From the NCBI GenBank assembly GCA_028285545.1, contig JANQPA010000050.1, positions 1-64,000 on the forward strand: a stretch of DNA of 64,000 nucleotides. The letters run 5' to 3'. This stretch comes from Saprospiraceae bacterium. GTDB taxonomy: Bacteria; Bacteroidota; Bacteroidia; Chitinophagales; Saprospiraceae. The notes beneath the pieces are model-generated. The model worked only from the letters and a program-made list of their open reading frames with translations, was not told the DNA's origin and did no database searches. Shown here piece after piece: positions 42,765-51,880 of the stretch (position 1 is the stretch's first letter; every line of letters begins with the position of its first letter). The translations under genes and the position numbers were made by a program.

Positions 42765-44074
42765 AGGGGATAAAATGGCTAATAAGGTTATGGATATTTT
42801 CCTTGGGCTTCATCTATTTATTGGATTTGCCTTATGTGGAGATGAAAATTCAATTGGCTGAATTAATTTTTTTACTTCTATTTTTCACAACACTTATTTT
42901 AAAAAAAGGAATAATTGTTTCCCATTTGAAGTCAAATGAATTTAAGTCAACAGCTTTAATTTGGATAAAGATATGTTTGATGTTCCTTTTTTCAGTTGGG
43001 ATTAGTAGCCTTGCTAATTTTTCACGAAGTAGTAGCTTAGAATTGATGGGCTTAATTTACCTGTTCATCAGTTCGATATGGGTAATATTTTTGATGAAAC
43101 TGGATTCAAGTATTCGGGAAGTATTTTTTACATCATTTTTATACCTGGGGCAGATACTTTCCGCCAGTAGTATTTTCATTTTCATTCTTCATCAATTGGA
43201 GGTTCCTGGGCTTGATCCATTATTAGATCCAAAATTTATTCCCTGGCTAGGAGAAATTCCAAGAGTAAAAGGATGGATGCCCAGTTCAGCATTATTGGCC
43301 AGTCTTTTGAGTATACCTTTTCTCCTATTGCTAGTCAGACTCCGAAAAGACAAAAACTGGTGGTCGTTGATTTTAGTAAGCATAGGATTATTATTGACAT
43401 TTTCTAAATCTCTTCTGCTGATTCTTCCTTTGGGTATGGGATTATTCACTGCTCATTATTTTGGAAAAAAAGGCCGATCGCTAATCCATGCCCTAAGCTT
43501 GGGATGTGCCATTTTATTGCTTTTGTTTACTCATTTTGTTCCCCTCTCCACTTATAATCAAGGTGAGGATGTTTCCTACTTATCTGAAGAAGTTTTGTAC
43601 ACAACAGAAAAAGTAGAATGGCGATTGTCTACCTACTGGTATTTGAAAAAAAGTGCTGCTATTTTATTTATTCAAAACCCTATACTAGGAGTAGGGCCAG
43701 GACAGTTTTCAGAAAACTTAAAACACTTGCAAAAAGGAGGCTTTTATCCTAGCTATATGCCTATTTATGACCCACATAGCTCTCTGTTTGGTGTAATGGC
43801 GGAGGCAGGTGCTTTAGGATTCATTGGGTTTATTGTACTAATTGGAGGGGTAATTCGTATGCTCTTACAAATTAACCAAACCGGGGAAGGAGAAAAAAAT
43901 AGCTGGATCAACATGCTGCCCTATTTTTTTATAGTATTATTGATAGAAAGCCTATTTACGGATATTCTTAATTATCGGCATCTTTGGGTCCTGTTAGGGC
44001 TTTTAGTTTTTGAATACAAGCATACAATTGATGGAAACATCCAAAAAAGAGATATACCGGAAATGGGCGGATAA
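42761..44074 (+). CDS. O-antigen ligase/polymerase-type membrane protein (Wzy-like)
   Basis: A 437-residue membrane protein with about 10 helices, opening with MKIQLAELIFLLLFF. The large periplasmic region near residues 300-345 carries PILGVGPGQFSENLKHLQ and YDPHSSLFGVMAEAGALGFI, the family signature with the conserved His. It likely joins repeat units or ligates the glycan, but polymerase and ligase cannot be told apart by sequence. A second paralogue is at 46652. The start overlaps the flippase by 4 bases and the end overlaps the next gene by 44. Confidence 0.87.
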   Translation: MKGIKWLIRLWIFSLGFIYLLDLPYVEMKIQLAELIFLLLFFTTLILKKGIIVSHLKSNEFKSTALIWIKICLMFLFSVGISSLANFSRSSSLELMGLIYLFISSIWVIFLMKLDSSIREVFFTSFLYLGQILSASSIFIFILHQLEVPGLDPLLDPKFIPWLGEIPRVKGWMPSSALLASLLSIPFLLLLVRLRKDKNWWSLILVSIGLLLTFSKSLLLILPLGMGLFTAHYFGKKGRSLIHALSLGCAILLLLFTHFVPLSTYNQGEDVSYLSEEVLYTTEKVEWRLSTYWYLKKSAAILFIQNPILGVGPGQFSENLKHLQKGGFYPSYMPIYDPHSSLFGVMAEAGALGFIGFIVLIGGVIRMLLQINQTGEGEKNSWINMLPYFFIVLLIESLFTDILNYRHLWVLLGLLVFEYKHTIDGNIQKRDIPEMGG

Positions 44075-44990
44075 ATATGATGAACTCCCTTTGTTCTTTA
44101 ATCCGTTTTGGTTAGATGCGGTTTGTGGTGTTTATTCCTGGGATGTAGCCATTGTTCAGGATTCTAATGGTAAAATGGAAGGTGTACTTCCCTATGTGAG
44201 GGGTAAAAGAATGGGAATGCCCTGGTCTTCTATGCCAATGCTTACCCCATATTTGGGTCCTTATTTAATTCGTCCGACAAATGGAAATACTTCCCAGGTT
44301 TATGCCTTTGAAAAAAGAGTAATGTCTGAGTTGATTAATCAGCTGCCTTCCTTTTTTTATTTTAGTCAAAATTGGCTGCCTGATTATCAGAATTGGCTTC
44401 CCTTTTATTGGAGAGGTTTTCAGCAGACGACCTATTACACTTATGTTTTTCAGGATATTAGAAGGACTGATCGTTTATTTCAAAAATTTAAAAGCTCTAC
44501 TCGAAACCATATTCGGGTTGCTTCTCGCCTATTTTCTATAAAAGAAAATGCTCAGCTTGCAGATTTTTATCAATTGAATAAAACCGTTTTTGAAGTTCAG
44601 GGGCAGCAAATTCCTTATGATTATCATTTTTTGAATACTATTGATGAAGCCTTACTAGCAAAATCGCAGCGAAAGTTATTTATGGCTTATTCGGAAGAGA
44701 TAAAAAGATACGAAGCTGGAATTTATATTGTCCAAGATCAAAATACAGCTTATTTGTTAGCAAGTGGTCGTGTGGCTGGGAGTCATTCCGGAGCAGTTCC
44801 TCTTTTGGTTTGGCATGCTTTGAAAACACTATCAAAAGAAGTAGAGCGATTTGATTTTGAAGGGAGTATTATCCCTGGCATTGAAATATTTTTCCGTTCT
44901 TTTGGTGCAGAATTGTGCCCCTATTTTCAAGTGAGGAAGGCCAGGTACCGATGGATAGAACTTACGAGAGTGTTATTTACCAGAAGATAA
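44031..44990 (+). CDS. FemAB/BioF2-like acyltransferase-fold protein
   Basis: A 319-residue soluble protein with an acetyltransferase-like fold. Visible: LPLFFNPFWLDAVCGVYSWDVA, LPYVRGKRMGMPWSSMPML, KFKSSTRNHIRVASRL, YLLASGRVAGSHSGAVPLLVWHALK and FDFEGSIIPGIEIFFRSFGA. The layout matches the FemAB-like family found in many polysaccharide clusters; such proteins may transfer amino acids or acyl groups to sugars. The ATG at 44031 starts inside the upstream reading frame (44-base overlap); an earlier TTG at 44010 is less likely. Specific donor and acceptor unknown. Confidence 0.8.
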   Translation: METSKKEIYRKWADKYDELPLFFNPFWLDAVCGVYSWDVAIVQDSNGKMEGVLPYVRGKRMGMPWSSMPMLTPYLGPYLIRPTNGNTSQVYAFEKRVMSELINQLPSFFYFSQNWLPDYQNWLPFYWRGFQQTTYYTYVFQDIRRTDRLFQKFKSSTRNHIRVASRLFSIKENAQLADFYQLNKTVFEVQGQQIPYDYHFLNTIDEALLAKSQRKLFMAYSEEIKRYEAGIYIVQDQNTAYLLASGRVAGSHSGAVPLLVWHALKTLSKEVERFDFEGSIIPGIEIFFRSFGAELCPYFQVRKARYRWIELTRVLFTRR

Positions 44991-45002
44991 AACAGTGACT
45001 GG

Positions 45003-46586
45003 ATGGGTAATTTTATCAAAAAATATGAATCTTTTATTTTTCTAGTCATTGGTATGATCATTGTTCTTTTGGTTAATCCTAAGGGGAACTTTCCTCTGAA
45101 CGATGATTGGAGGTATGCTTTTATGGTTCAGTCCATGCTTCAAGAGGGCAATTTTGCTTTGAATTCTGAGATTGCTCCTACTATCCTGTTTCAAGCGGTT
45201 TGGGGCTATCTGTTTTTAACTTTCACCGATTTTTTTTCATTTACTAATCTTCGGATATCTACACTGGTTTTGTCGGTGACAGCACTTTGGTGTTTACATT
45301 TGTTGTTGAGAAAGCAATGGCTGGGGCAGCCAACCTGGAGAGGTGTGGCGCTTTTAGCCTTCAACCCGATCTTTTTTGTATTGTCTTTTTCTTTCATGTC
45401 AGATGTGCCTTTTTTAGCCATTTGTCTGGGTAGTATGTACTTCTATCTTCAGTTTTTAAAAACAAGCCAATTTAAGTATAGAATTTTGGCAACCTTATTG
45501 GCCTTATTGGCCTGCTGGGTCCGACAGCCGGGTTTGTTTTTGATCCTTGCTTTTGAATTGAATTATTTGTGGCAAAACCGAAAAGATAGTAAAAAATGGA
45601 GAAGTTCTTTGTTCATTATTACCCTGGCTTTAGGGCAGTATTTTTTAATTGAAACAGTGGTAAAAGCTGCACTTGATCTAAGGGAGAACTATATTAAAGT
45701 AGAATCAGAATATTTTGTTACCATCCTGAAAGATCCTGGTGAATTTATTTTTGATTTGGGTACACGTACACTGATGACCATTTTTTATTTGGGGCTATTT
45801 GTTTTGCCTTTGATCTATCCGATTATTAAAACCTTTTTTCGACAGATAAAGAACCCAAAGAGTCTATTTCTTTTATTGTTGGGGTTTAACTTAATGATTG
45901 CTACCATTGGCTGGTGGTGGTTGGGGCGGATTTTTCCATTTGGAGGTAATATTTTTTATAATTGGGGTTTGGGGCCTCAGCTGTTGTTTGATACTAAAGA
46001 TCTTTCCTTAGCCCCTCCTAACCAAATGCCCAAAATAATAATGTATCTAATAGGAATCTGCTGTCAGGTGAATGGTAGTTGTCTGTTAATATTGCTGGGG
46101 AATTATCTGTTGAAAAAATGGAAAGAGCCGGTCAATTTATTTTTGGGCTTATTACTGTTGTTATACTTCGGAGCGATGAGTGTGTTTTCCTTTTTTGATC
46201 GACATTTGCTGTTAATATTTATAATAATCTTGATTTGGCTGTATCAAATGAAGATTATGAGCATCAACAGGCGGCCTTATTTGTTTTTGGCTTTGATGTT
46301 AATATTTGTCTTTTTTTCAATTGCTGGAACACGAGATTATTTGCAATGGAACAGGATCGTACATGAAAATAGGCAAGTACTTTTAAAAAAAGGAGTTCCT
46401 TCAAGAGACATTGATGCTGGCTTAGCCAATAATGGATTTTATGAAGTTAGAGTGGAAGGAGCGCAATATCATTTTTCCTTTCAAGAGGTAGAAGGTATGG
46501 AGGTGGTAGAAAAGTATGAGTACTTTAGTTGGGTAGTGTTAAAAAATAAGGAATTGTATTTGTTGAGTGGGAAATTAGTGCAGTGA
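45003..46586 (+). CDS. ArnT-like membrane glycosyltransferase (paralogue 1)
   Basis: A 527-residue membrane protein with about 11 helices and a C-terminal soluble tail. The first periplasmic loop has FPLNDDWRYAFMVQSML with the acidic pair typical of GT-C enzymes, and FSFMSDVPFLAICLGS follows. These enzymes use a lipid-linked sugar donor on the periplasmic side. The C-terminal tail (VPSRDIDAGLANNGFYEVRV, LYLLSGKLVQ) matches in layout the paralogue at 52961, including IFYNWGLGPQLLFD. Acceptor unknown; 12 bases after the FemAB-like gene. Confidence 0.85.
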   Translation: MGNFIKKYESFIFLVIGMIIVLLVNPKGNFPLNDDWRYAFMVQSMLQEGNFALNSEIAPTILFQAVWGYLFLTFTDFFSFTNLRISTLVLSVTALWCLHLLLRKQWLGQPTWRGVALLAFNPIFFVLSFSFMSDVPFLAICLGSMYFYLQFLKTSQFKYRILATLLALLACWVRQPGLFLILAFELNYLWQNRKDSKKWRSSLFIITLALGQYFLIETVVKAALDLRENYIKVESEYFVTILKDPGEFIFDLGTRTLMTIFYLGLFVLPLIYPIIKTFFRQIKNPKSLFLLLLGFNLMIATIGWWWLGRIFPFGGNIFYNWGLGPQLLFDTKDLSLAPPNQMPKIIMYLIGICCQVNGSCLLILLGNYLLKKWKEPVNLFLGLLLLLYFGAMSVFSFFDRHLLLIFIIILIWLYQMKIMSINRRPYLFLALMLIFVFFSIAGTRDYLQWNRIVHENRQVLLKKGVPSRDIDAGLANNGFYEVRVEGAQYHFSFQEVEGMEVVEKYEYFSWVVLKNKELYLLSGKLVQ

Positions 46587-46651
46587 TTCTGCAAATTTCA
46601 AAGAGCTAAAGAGAATAAAATAAGAGTAGTTTATTAACCTATAATTGTCAA

Positions 46652-48004
46652 TTGATTTTTTATTCCAGTAAATATTCAAGGGTAGATTCGGAGAGCAGAA
46701 AATCAGCGAGCCTTCCAAAAGTTCTATTGGTGGCCTATATTTCATCCTTTGCTTTTGCCAAGTTGTGGTATCTACCTGTTTTGGGCTTTAAATTCCAGCT
46801 AACTGAAATTTTATTTCTGATAATTTTTGGATTGGTGCTGGTGAGAAAAATTCCTTTTCGATGGCAACCTTTTAATGCATTGGACTGGGGAGTAACCGGT
46901 TTAGTTGTATCGATTTTAGTTGGGGCTGGAGTTGGCAATTTTGAAGCAAGTCGCTTGGGAATCCTTGGATTAATGTATTTATATGCATCCTATTTAGTAT
47001 TGAGCAGAATACAATTTGGAAATATTGAGAGTGTATTTCGTCAGGTCACTAAGGGGTGGATTTTTGCTGCGATAATTGTGGGACTAGGAGGTGTGGTGGG
47101 ATTAATTGCCTGGGTTTTTGGTGTTTCCAGCTTTCTGGTTCATGAGAAATATTTGCCTTACTTAGGGGAAAGTGTAAGGATAGCCTCTTTTGTCCGACAC
47201 CCTGATGTGGTAATCAATTTAGTCGTATATGCTCTTATTTTTTTAGCCTCCGAAAGATGGGCATCTCGGGAGAAGATCATTGATAAACGATCCATATTTA
47301 TTATCCTTCCGCTTTTAATGATCGCTTTATTTTCATTTTCCAAGTTTTTAATACTCTTACCTTTTTTCCTTTGCATGCTATTTATTCAATTAAAAAAAAC
47401 AGATACTCGTCCCATAAAAATTATATCCTATGGATTGCTATCATTGGGAATGATTATTTTTTTGGGAGCCAGTCATTTTGTGTTTATCGGCAAAACAGAA
47501 TGGAAAGAAAAAAGGCAGGATATGAGTGAATTTATTACAAATGAGCTAGTATGGGAAGGAAAAAAAAGTAATCTAGTTACCACAGCCTATTTACCGCTAA
47601 AACGACTCTCTTTGGAGGCAGGCCTTTCTAATTGGCCCTTCGGGATTGGGATAGGGCAGTTGCCACAATTCATTGATAATAAAGGGGAGAGCTTAGGTAT
47701 TCCAGCCTATGATTCACACTCTAGTTATTTTGGACTCTGGGCTGAAGCAGGAACAGTAGGAGGACTTGGTGGCCTATTTTTTATTACATGTCTTATTTTT
47801 CAGCTGAAAAAATGGAGAAATAAGATACATGCAAGATGGCAAAGAGCATATTGGAAAGCCATCATTTGTATGTTGATTTATGTCTTTATAGAAGGGTGGG
47901 TACTTGATGGATTGTTTTTTCGACACCATTGGTTTTTATTGGTATTGATATCTATACAGGGTTTTTCCTGGAATGTCAATTCTGGAGTAATAAAGGGAGG
48001 ATAA
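46652..48004 (+). CDS. O-antigen ligase/polymerase-type membrane protein (paralogue 2)
   Basis: A 450-residue membrane protein, paralogous to the one at 42761 (shared: LPVLGFKFQLTEILFLIIF, KYLPYLGESVRIASF, YDSHSSYFGLWAEAG). Start is TTG at 46652, with no ATG or GTG in a good position upstream or for about the first 25 residues; the N-terminus might begin slightly later. It converges on the next gene, leaving 17 bases, and the two ligase-type copies suggest two glycan products or distinct polymerase and ligase steps. Confidence 0.85.
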   Translation: MIFYSSKYSRVDSESRKSASLPKVLLVAYISSFAFAKLWYLPVLGFKFQLTEILFLIIFGLVLVRKIPFRWQPFNALDWGVTGLVVSILVGAGVGNFEASRLGILGLMYLYASYLVLSRIQFGNIESVFRQVTKGWIFAAIIVGLGGVVGLIAWVFGVSSFLVHEKYLPYLGESVRIASFVRHPDVVINLVVYALIFLASERWASREKIIDKRSIFIILPLLMIALFSFSKFLILLPFFLCMLFIQLKKTDTRPIKIISYGLLSLGMIIFLGASHFVFIGKTEWKEKRQDMSEFITNELVWEGKKSNLVTTAYLPLKRLSLEAGLSNWPFGIGIGQLPQFIDNKGESLGIPAYDSHSSYFGLWAEAGTVGGLGGLFFITCLIFQLKKWRNKIHARWQRAYWKAIICMLIYVFIEGWVLDGLFFRHHWFLLVLISIQGFSWNVNSGVIKGG

Positions 48005-48021
48005 TGTTATCGCTTCAATAA

Positions 48022-49395
48022 TCAGACAGGGTTTTCCAGGCTTACCGGAGTGTTTTCTTTAGCCTTTGAAATTTGGCATTCATACATAAGGTGCTCCATT
48101 AATTTGGCCCATTGTAGTCTTTCCAAACCTTGGTAATTCTCAAATTGAGGAATAATATTATTGGTTTTCCAGTAAGTGAAATTACTATGTAAGAAATCTT
48201 TTAATATTTGCAGTTCGGAATCTTTATTATAAGTTATCATTCCTGCCTGGAATTCCTCAAAAAGTTCTTCAAATTCGGGGTCTTCAAGGCCATTAATAAT
48301 ACAGAGTATAGGATGGCCAGCATTTAAATATTCATATAGTTTTCCGGTAAGAACTCCTTTTAATTGGGAACTGCTCCAGGACAATAGCAGGTTAATGTGA
48401 CTTTTGACTTGTATTTTTAAGGCTTGGGACCTGGGAACACTGCCTTGGTCATTTAAAATCTTTCCTAAACCATACTGTTGTAACCAATGCTTCCAAACTT
48501 CCTGGTCCCTACCTGCCAGAATGAATTGTACCTCATGCTCTGGAATTTTTTCTTCGTCAATTAACTCCTTTAATGCTTTGAAAAGAATATTTGGGTTTTG
48601 AAGCTCTGGATAGATGCTTCCCGTATAAGAGATGGTGAATTTTGAAAATGGGTTTTGCTCCGATTTTGAAGTCTGGAGATGACCAATACCATTATTTAAA
48701 CAGTAAGTATTGGGATTATATCGACTTAGGTATTGGGTATAACCTTTAGAAACACTGGTTATTAAATCTGCTTTTTTTAGTATTTTTTTATTGCACCAAT
48801 GTTGGAAAGAGGGAAACAAAATATTTTTTCGATTGGGATCAACCTGGACATCCCTAAAATCGGCGATCCAGAACAAATGAGCGAATTCCAATTTTAGGAG
48901 ATAGGCAATGATATGATCCGAATAGGGGCGGAAGGATGAGAAAATATGAGTGATCCCTTGTTCTTTAATCAGCTTACGGGCCTTTAAATAGCCCATTAAT
49001 ATGTAGATCAATCCTCCATCACCAATTAAAATATTTAAGGGAAAGCTGTCAATCAGTCGGATGATCAGTTTTTTGAGTGGGTGTTTTTTCTTTTGAGAAG
49101 AAAAGTAAGTTACATTTTTCTGAAAAAAACTGAGGAGACGACGGAAATCAAAAGTTGGGATAAAATTGACGGATTCGAATTCGGGAGATTCTGATTCTTG
49201 CTGGAAAATCTCCTGATTACTTGTGGTTAATACTTGAATGTTCTGAAAATAATCAAGAGCATGCTTATAGAAATTACCTATCCTGACAGCACCAACTGCT
49301 TTAACAGGAGGAAAGTAATAATTGATCATGAGTAAAGAGGCTTGTTTTGTAGTTTTCTCACGATCAGTTTTTGGGACTTTTAGTTTTTGTACCAT
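48022..49395 (-). CDS. Glycosyltransferase, GT-B type
   Basis: A 457-residue protein with a GT-B layout: N-terminal INYYFPPVKAVGAVRIGNF, ITHIFSSFRPYSDHIIAYLL, middle linker DLITSVSKGYTQYLSRYN, C-terminal SYTGSIYPELQNPNILFKAL and LTGKLYEYLNAGHPILCI in place of the usual E-x7-E. Residues 1-22 are basic and may be non-native: the start ATG at 49395 overlaps the methyltransferase gene by 32 bases, and Met23 (49329) is an alternative start. Substrates unknown. Confidence 0.83.
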   Translation of the reverse strand: MVQKLKVPKTDREKTTKQASLLMINYYFPPVKAVGAVRIGNFYKHALDYFQNIQVLTTSNQEIFQQESESPEFESVNFIPTFDFRRLLSFFQKNVTYFSSQKKKHPLKKLIIRLIDSFPLNILIGDGGLIYILMGYLKARKLIKEQGITHIFSSFRPYSDHIIAYLLKLEFAHLFWIADFRDVQVDPNRKNILFPSFQHWCNKKILKKADLITSVSKGYTQYLSRYNPNTYCLNNGIGHLQTSKSEQNPFSKFTISYTGSIYPELQNPNILFKALKELIDEEKIPEHEVQFILAGRDQEVWKHWLQQYGLGKILNDQGSVPRSQALKIQVKSHINLLLSWSSSQLKGVLTGKLYEYLNAGHPILCIINGLEDPEFEELFEEFQAGMITYNKDSELQILKDFLHSNFTYWKTNNIIPQFENYQGLERLQWAKLMEHLMYECQISKAKENTPVSLENPV

Positions 49396-50158
49396 TAATT
49401 TGAAAGCTTAGTAAATATTCATGGCTTAGCAACGCTAAATAAGGGCGAAAATATTCTTTTTTATCTATGAATTTTGATATTCTTATCGAGAATACGGGCA
49501 ACAGATGATGCAAAAAAGGGATTGAGGGGAGAAGCCACTTTTTATTACAATAATAAAGATTTTTTGCCATAAAAGCTTGTTGTATCTCCTCAATTCGATA
49601 TGCACTGGTAGAAAAGGGTAGGCTGGATACTTTATTTTTCCGTTTAAAAACTCTATTAATGATGGGATGCAACCATCGTCGTATACTAATCTCCAAAGAT
49701 GCCTTATTGGTGAAACTGATGATTAGTTGGCCCTGGGGGGATAATTTTTTGCTACAAAATAAGATAAGCTCTTCAAGTTGTGAGGGTGATAAATAAGAGG
49801 TGAGTCCCAAGGCGAAGATGTAATCAAAGGATTCCACCGGCCACTGAATTTGTTGTACTTCTCCAACATAGCGCTGATGGGATGGGATTTTGCTTTCTTC
49901 CAACATGGCTTCTGAGATATCACAGGCATAGTATTGAAATGAGCTCTCTTTTTTTATTAAGTAATTATATAAAGCTCCGGTGCCTGCTCCGATATCAAGG
50001 ATGTTTTTTTGCGAAAAATCCAGGTTGTTGGTCGCCAATTGGATGCGTTTGGTAAAAAAGTATTGCAGAAAGGGATATTTTTCTGAATATTTTTTTGAAT
50101 AAGAGGGAGCTAAATGGTTGAAAAATTCCTTAATGGGAGAGCCCATATATTTTGGCAT
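49364..50158 (-). CDS. SAM-dependent methyltransferase
   Basis: A 264-residue class I methyltransferase. Motif I NILDIGAGTGALYNYLIKK (about 44-62), acidic ACDISEAMLEESK and motif-II-like SFDYIFALGLTSYLSP. It is probably a sugar O- or N-methyltransferase or acts on a carrier, judged from its place in the cluster. The C-terminus is basic and hydrophobic (LYYCNKKWLLPSIPFLHHLL), perhaps membrane-associated. It overlaps the downstream glycosyltransferase by 32 bases and is divergent from the hypothetical gene to its right. Confidence 0.88.
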   Translation of the reverse strand: MPKYMGSPIKEFFNHLAPSYSKKYSEKYPFLQYFFTKRIQLATNNLDFSQKNILDIGAGTGALYNYLIKKESSFQYYACDISEAMLEESKIPSHQRYVGEVQQIQWPVESFDYIFALGLTSYLSPSQLEELILFCSKKLSPQGQLIISFTNKASLEISIRRWLHPIINRVFKRKNKVSSLPFSTSAYRIEEIQQAFMAKNLYYCNKKWLLPSIPFLHHLLPVFSIRISKFIDKKEYFRPYLALLSHEYLLSFQINGTKTKSPKN

Positions 50159-50260
50159 TAGATACTTTGGAAATCAGTAATTTGTTTTTGACAGTAAAAT
50201 ATTGGCTTTAAATTCGCCTGACTTAATTTAAAATACATAGAAGTTTATAAAGATATTAAT

Positions 50261-50731
50261 ATGACGAAAAGCGAAAAAATACTGTCCATTTTAGCCATTT
50301 TTATTGCGGTTCTGGCCTTAGTAACCTCCATCTGGCAGGGTATTGAAGACAGAAGGCACAATCGTTTTTCTGTTCGCCCACTATTAAATTTTGAAATACT
50401 CAATAAAAATGATTCTATTCGTTCTATTAGCCTAACCAATAATGGTTTAGGACCAGCCATCATTGAGAACTTTTCTATACATAATAAAGACCATGTTTGG
50501 ACTTCTGCAGATGGAAATCCCTGGTATAAAGTAGCAAAAGCGTATGATTTGCTGGATAAATATACCTGGATGTGGTATTACGGTAAAGGAAACTTTATTA
50601 AGGTAGAAGAGTTTGATACCCCTTTTTCCTATAAAGTGGATACAAGTAGTATAGAATATTTGGATATCAGAGTTAAGATAAAATACAGTTCTATTTACGG
50701 CGAAAAATTTGAATTGGATGGAGGGTTTTAA
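50261..50731 (+). CDS. Hypothetical membrane-anchored protein
   Basis: A 156-residue protein I do not recognise. One membrane helix (about 6-26, ILSILAIFIAVLALVTSIW) is followed by a basic stretch and a beta-rich domain (RPLLNFEILNKNDSIRSISLTNNGLGPAIIENFSI), which resembles small membrane-anchored proteins common in many bacteria. It is on the plus strand inside a minus-strand run and seems unrelated to the glycan pathway. Confidence 0.7.
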   Translation: MTKSEKILSILAIFIAVLALVTSIWQGIEDRRHNRFSVRPLLNFEILNKNDSIRSISLTNNGLGPAIIENFSIHNKDHVWTSADGNPWYKVAKAYDLLDKYTWMWYYGKGNFIKVEEFDTPFSYKVDTSSIEYLDIRVKIKYSSIYGEKFELDGGF

Positions 50732-50739
50732 GAGGGGTT

Positions 50740-50772
50740 CACGAAATCACGTGTTCGCGGATTCACGTTTTA
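50740..50772. repeat. TTCACG/TCACG-type tandem tract entering a gene end
   Basis: The words TTCACGAAA, TCACGTG, TTCGCGGA and TTCACGT follow one another. The stop codon of the minus-strand glycosyltransferase (50747-50749) lies inside this tract, so the protein's last residues (KRESANT) are encoded by the repeat. Confidence 0.5.
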
Positions 50773-51880
50773 TTAGATTTAAATAGGACTTATTTATCAG
50801 GTTTACTTCAAAGGTATCTTCGACTTTCTTTCTACTGTTTCTTCCCATCCTTTCTAGTTTTGAGAGAGGGAGGTTTTGGGCATTAAGCATGGCTTGAGAC
50901 AGTTCCTCAGAGTTTTTTACAGCCACCAGCCAGCCATTTTTTCCAGCCTCTACAGTATCTCTACAACCAGGAGTATCTGTGGTAATAATGGGTCTTCCCA
51001 TAGCCATTGCTTCTAAAATTGCTCTGGGCATGCCTTCTCGATAGGAAGGTAAGACGAGCATATGGCTTTGGAAAATTACAGAACGAATATCTTCCACTTG
51101 TCCCAACCACTTAAATTTAGGTAGATCCTTCCATTTTTGGACTTGCTCCTCCGAAATGCTTGCTGGATTTTTATCTGAAATGCTTCCTGCAACCCAAAAC
51201 TCTACTTGATCAAGAGATTTTGAAACTATTTGGGCGGCCTCTACAAACTCTCGAATACCTTTATCAAATAACAATCTACCTACAAAAAGAAACCGAAATG
51301 GAACAGGGGAGGGTAGAGGAGCTAATGAAAAATAATGGCTGTCAACCCCAGAGCCGGGAATGAGTTGACTTTGTTGAGGACTTATTATCTTTTTTTGTTG
51401 GAATAATAATGCATCATCTTGGTTTTGGAAGACGACAAATTCAGCTTTTTTGAGTGCTAGTCGATACAATCGAACTACAATATTTTGCATCATTCCTTGC
51501 CGAATAAAAGTAAAGCCTAAGCCAGTAAGGGTGGCAATAAATGGAACATGACTAAGGCGGGCTGCTAATCCGCCATAAATATTGGCTTTAATAGTGAAAT
51601 GCAGGACTTTAGATGGCTTATATTTTTGATAAATTTTTCGAAGCTCTAATAGCAATTGAATATCCTGTAAGGGGTTTTTGCCCTTTGGAGATAAATGTTT
51701 AAGGGAATGGAGATGAAGCTTAGGAATAGCCTCCCTTAATTTTGATTCATAGTCTTCCTCCGCAGGTGCTATGGCCAAAACTTCATATCCTTCGTCTATA
51801 AGTAGATGGATGAGTTGCCGACGAAAATTCCAAATATTCCAATAGGAGTTAGCAACTAAAGCGATTCTTTTTAAAGATAT
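50747..51880 (-). CDS. Family 4 glycosyltransferase lacking a standard start codon
   Basis: A GT-B transferase. From 51880 it reads ISLKRIALVANSYWNIWNFR and then RQLIHLLIDEGYEVLAIAPA, a complete and normal GT4 N-terminus, followed by KVLHFTIKANIYGG, the sugar-donor domain (FLFVGRLLFDKGIREFVEAA) and E-x7-E (YREGMPRAILEAMAMG). No ATG, GTG or TTG precedes this N-terminus after the in-frame stop at 51893-51895; the nearest candidates are ATA (51880) and CTG (51889), both inside manC's last codons. A later TTG at 51778 would remove about 34 conserved residues. Coordinates therefore mark the first plausible codon, not a proven start. Confidence 0.8.
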   Translation of the reverse strand: MSLKRIALVANSYWNIWNFRRQLIHLLIDEGYEVLAIAPAEEDYESKLREAIPKLHLHSLKHLSPKGKNPLQDIQLLLELRKIYQKYKPSKVLHFTIKANIYGGLAARLSHVPFIATLTGLGFTFIRQGMMQNIVVRLYRLALKKAEFVVFQNQDDALLFQQKKIISPQQSQLIPGSGVDSHYFSLAPLPSPVPFRFLFVGRLLFDKGIREFVEAAQIVSKSLDQVEFWVAGSISDKNPASISEEQVQKWKDLPKFKWLGQVEDIRSVIFQSHMLVLPSYREGMPRAILEAMAMGRPIITTDTPGCRDTVEAGKNGWLVAVKNSEELSQAMLNAQNLPLSKLERMGRNSRKKVEDTFEVNLINKSYLNLIKRESANT

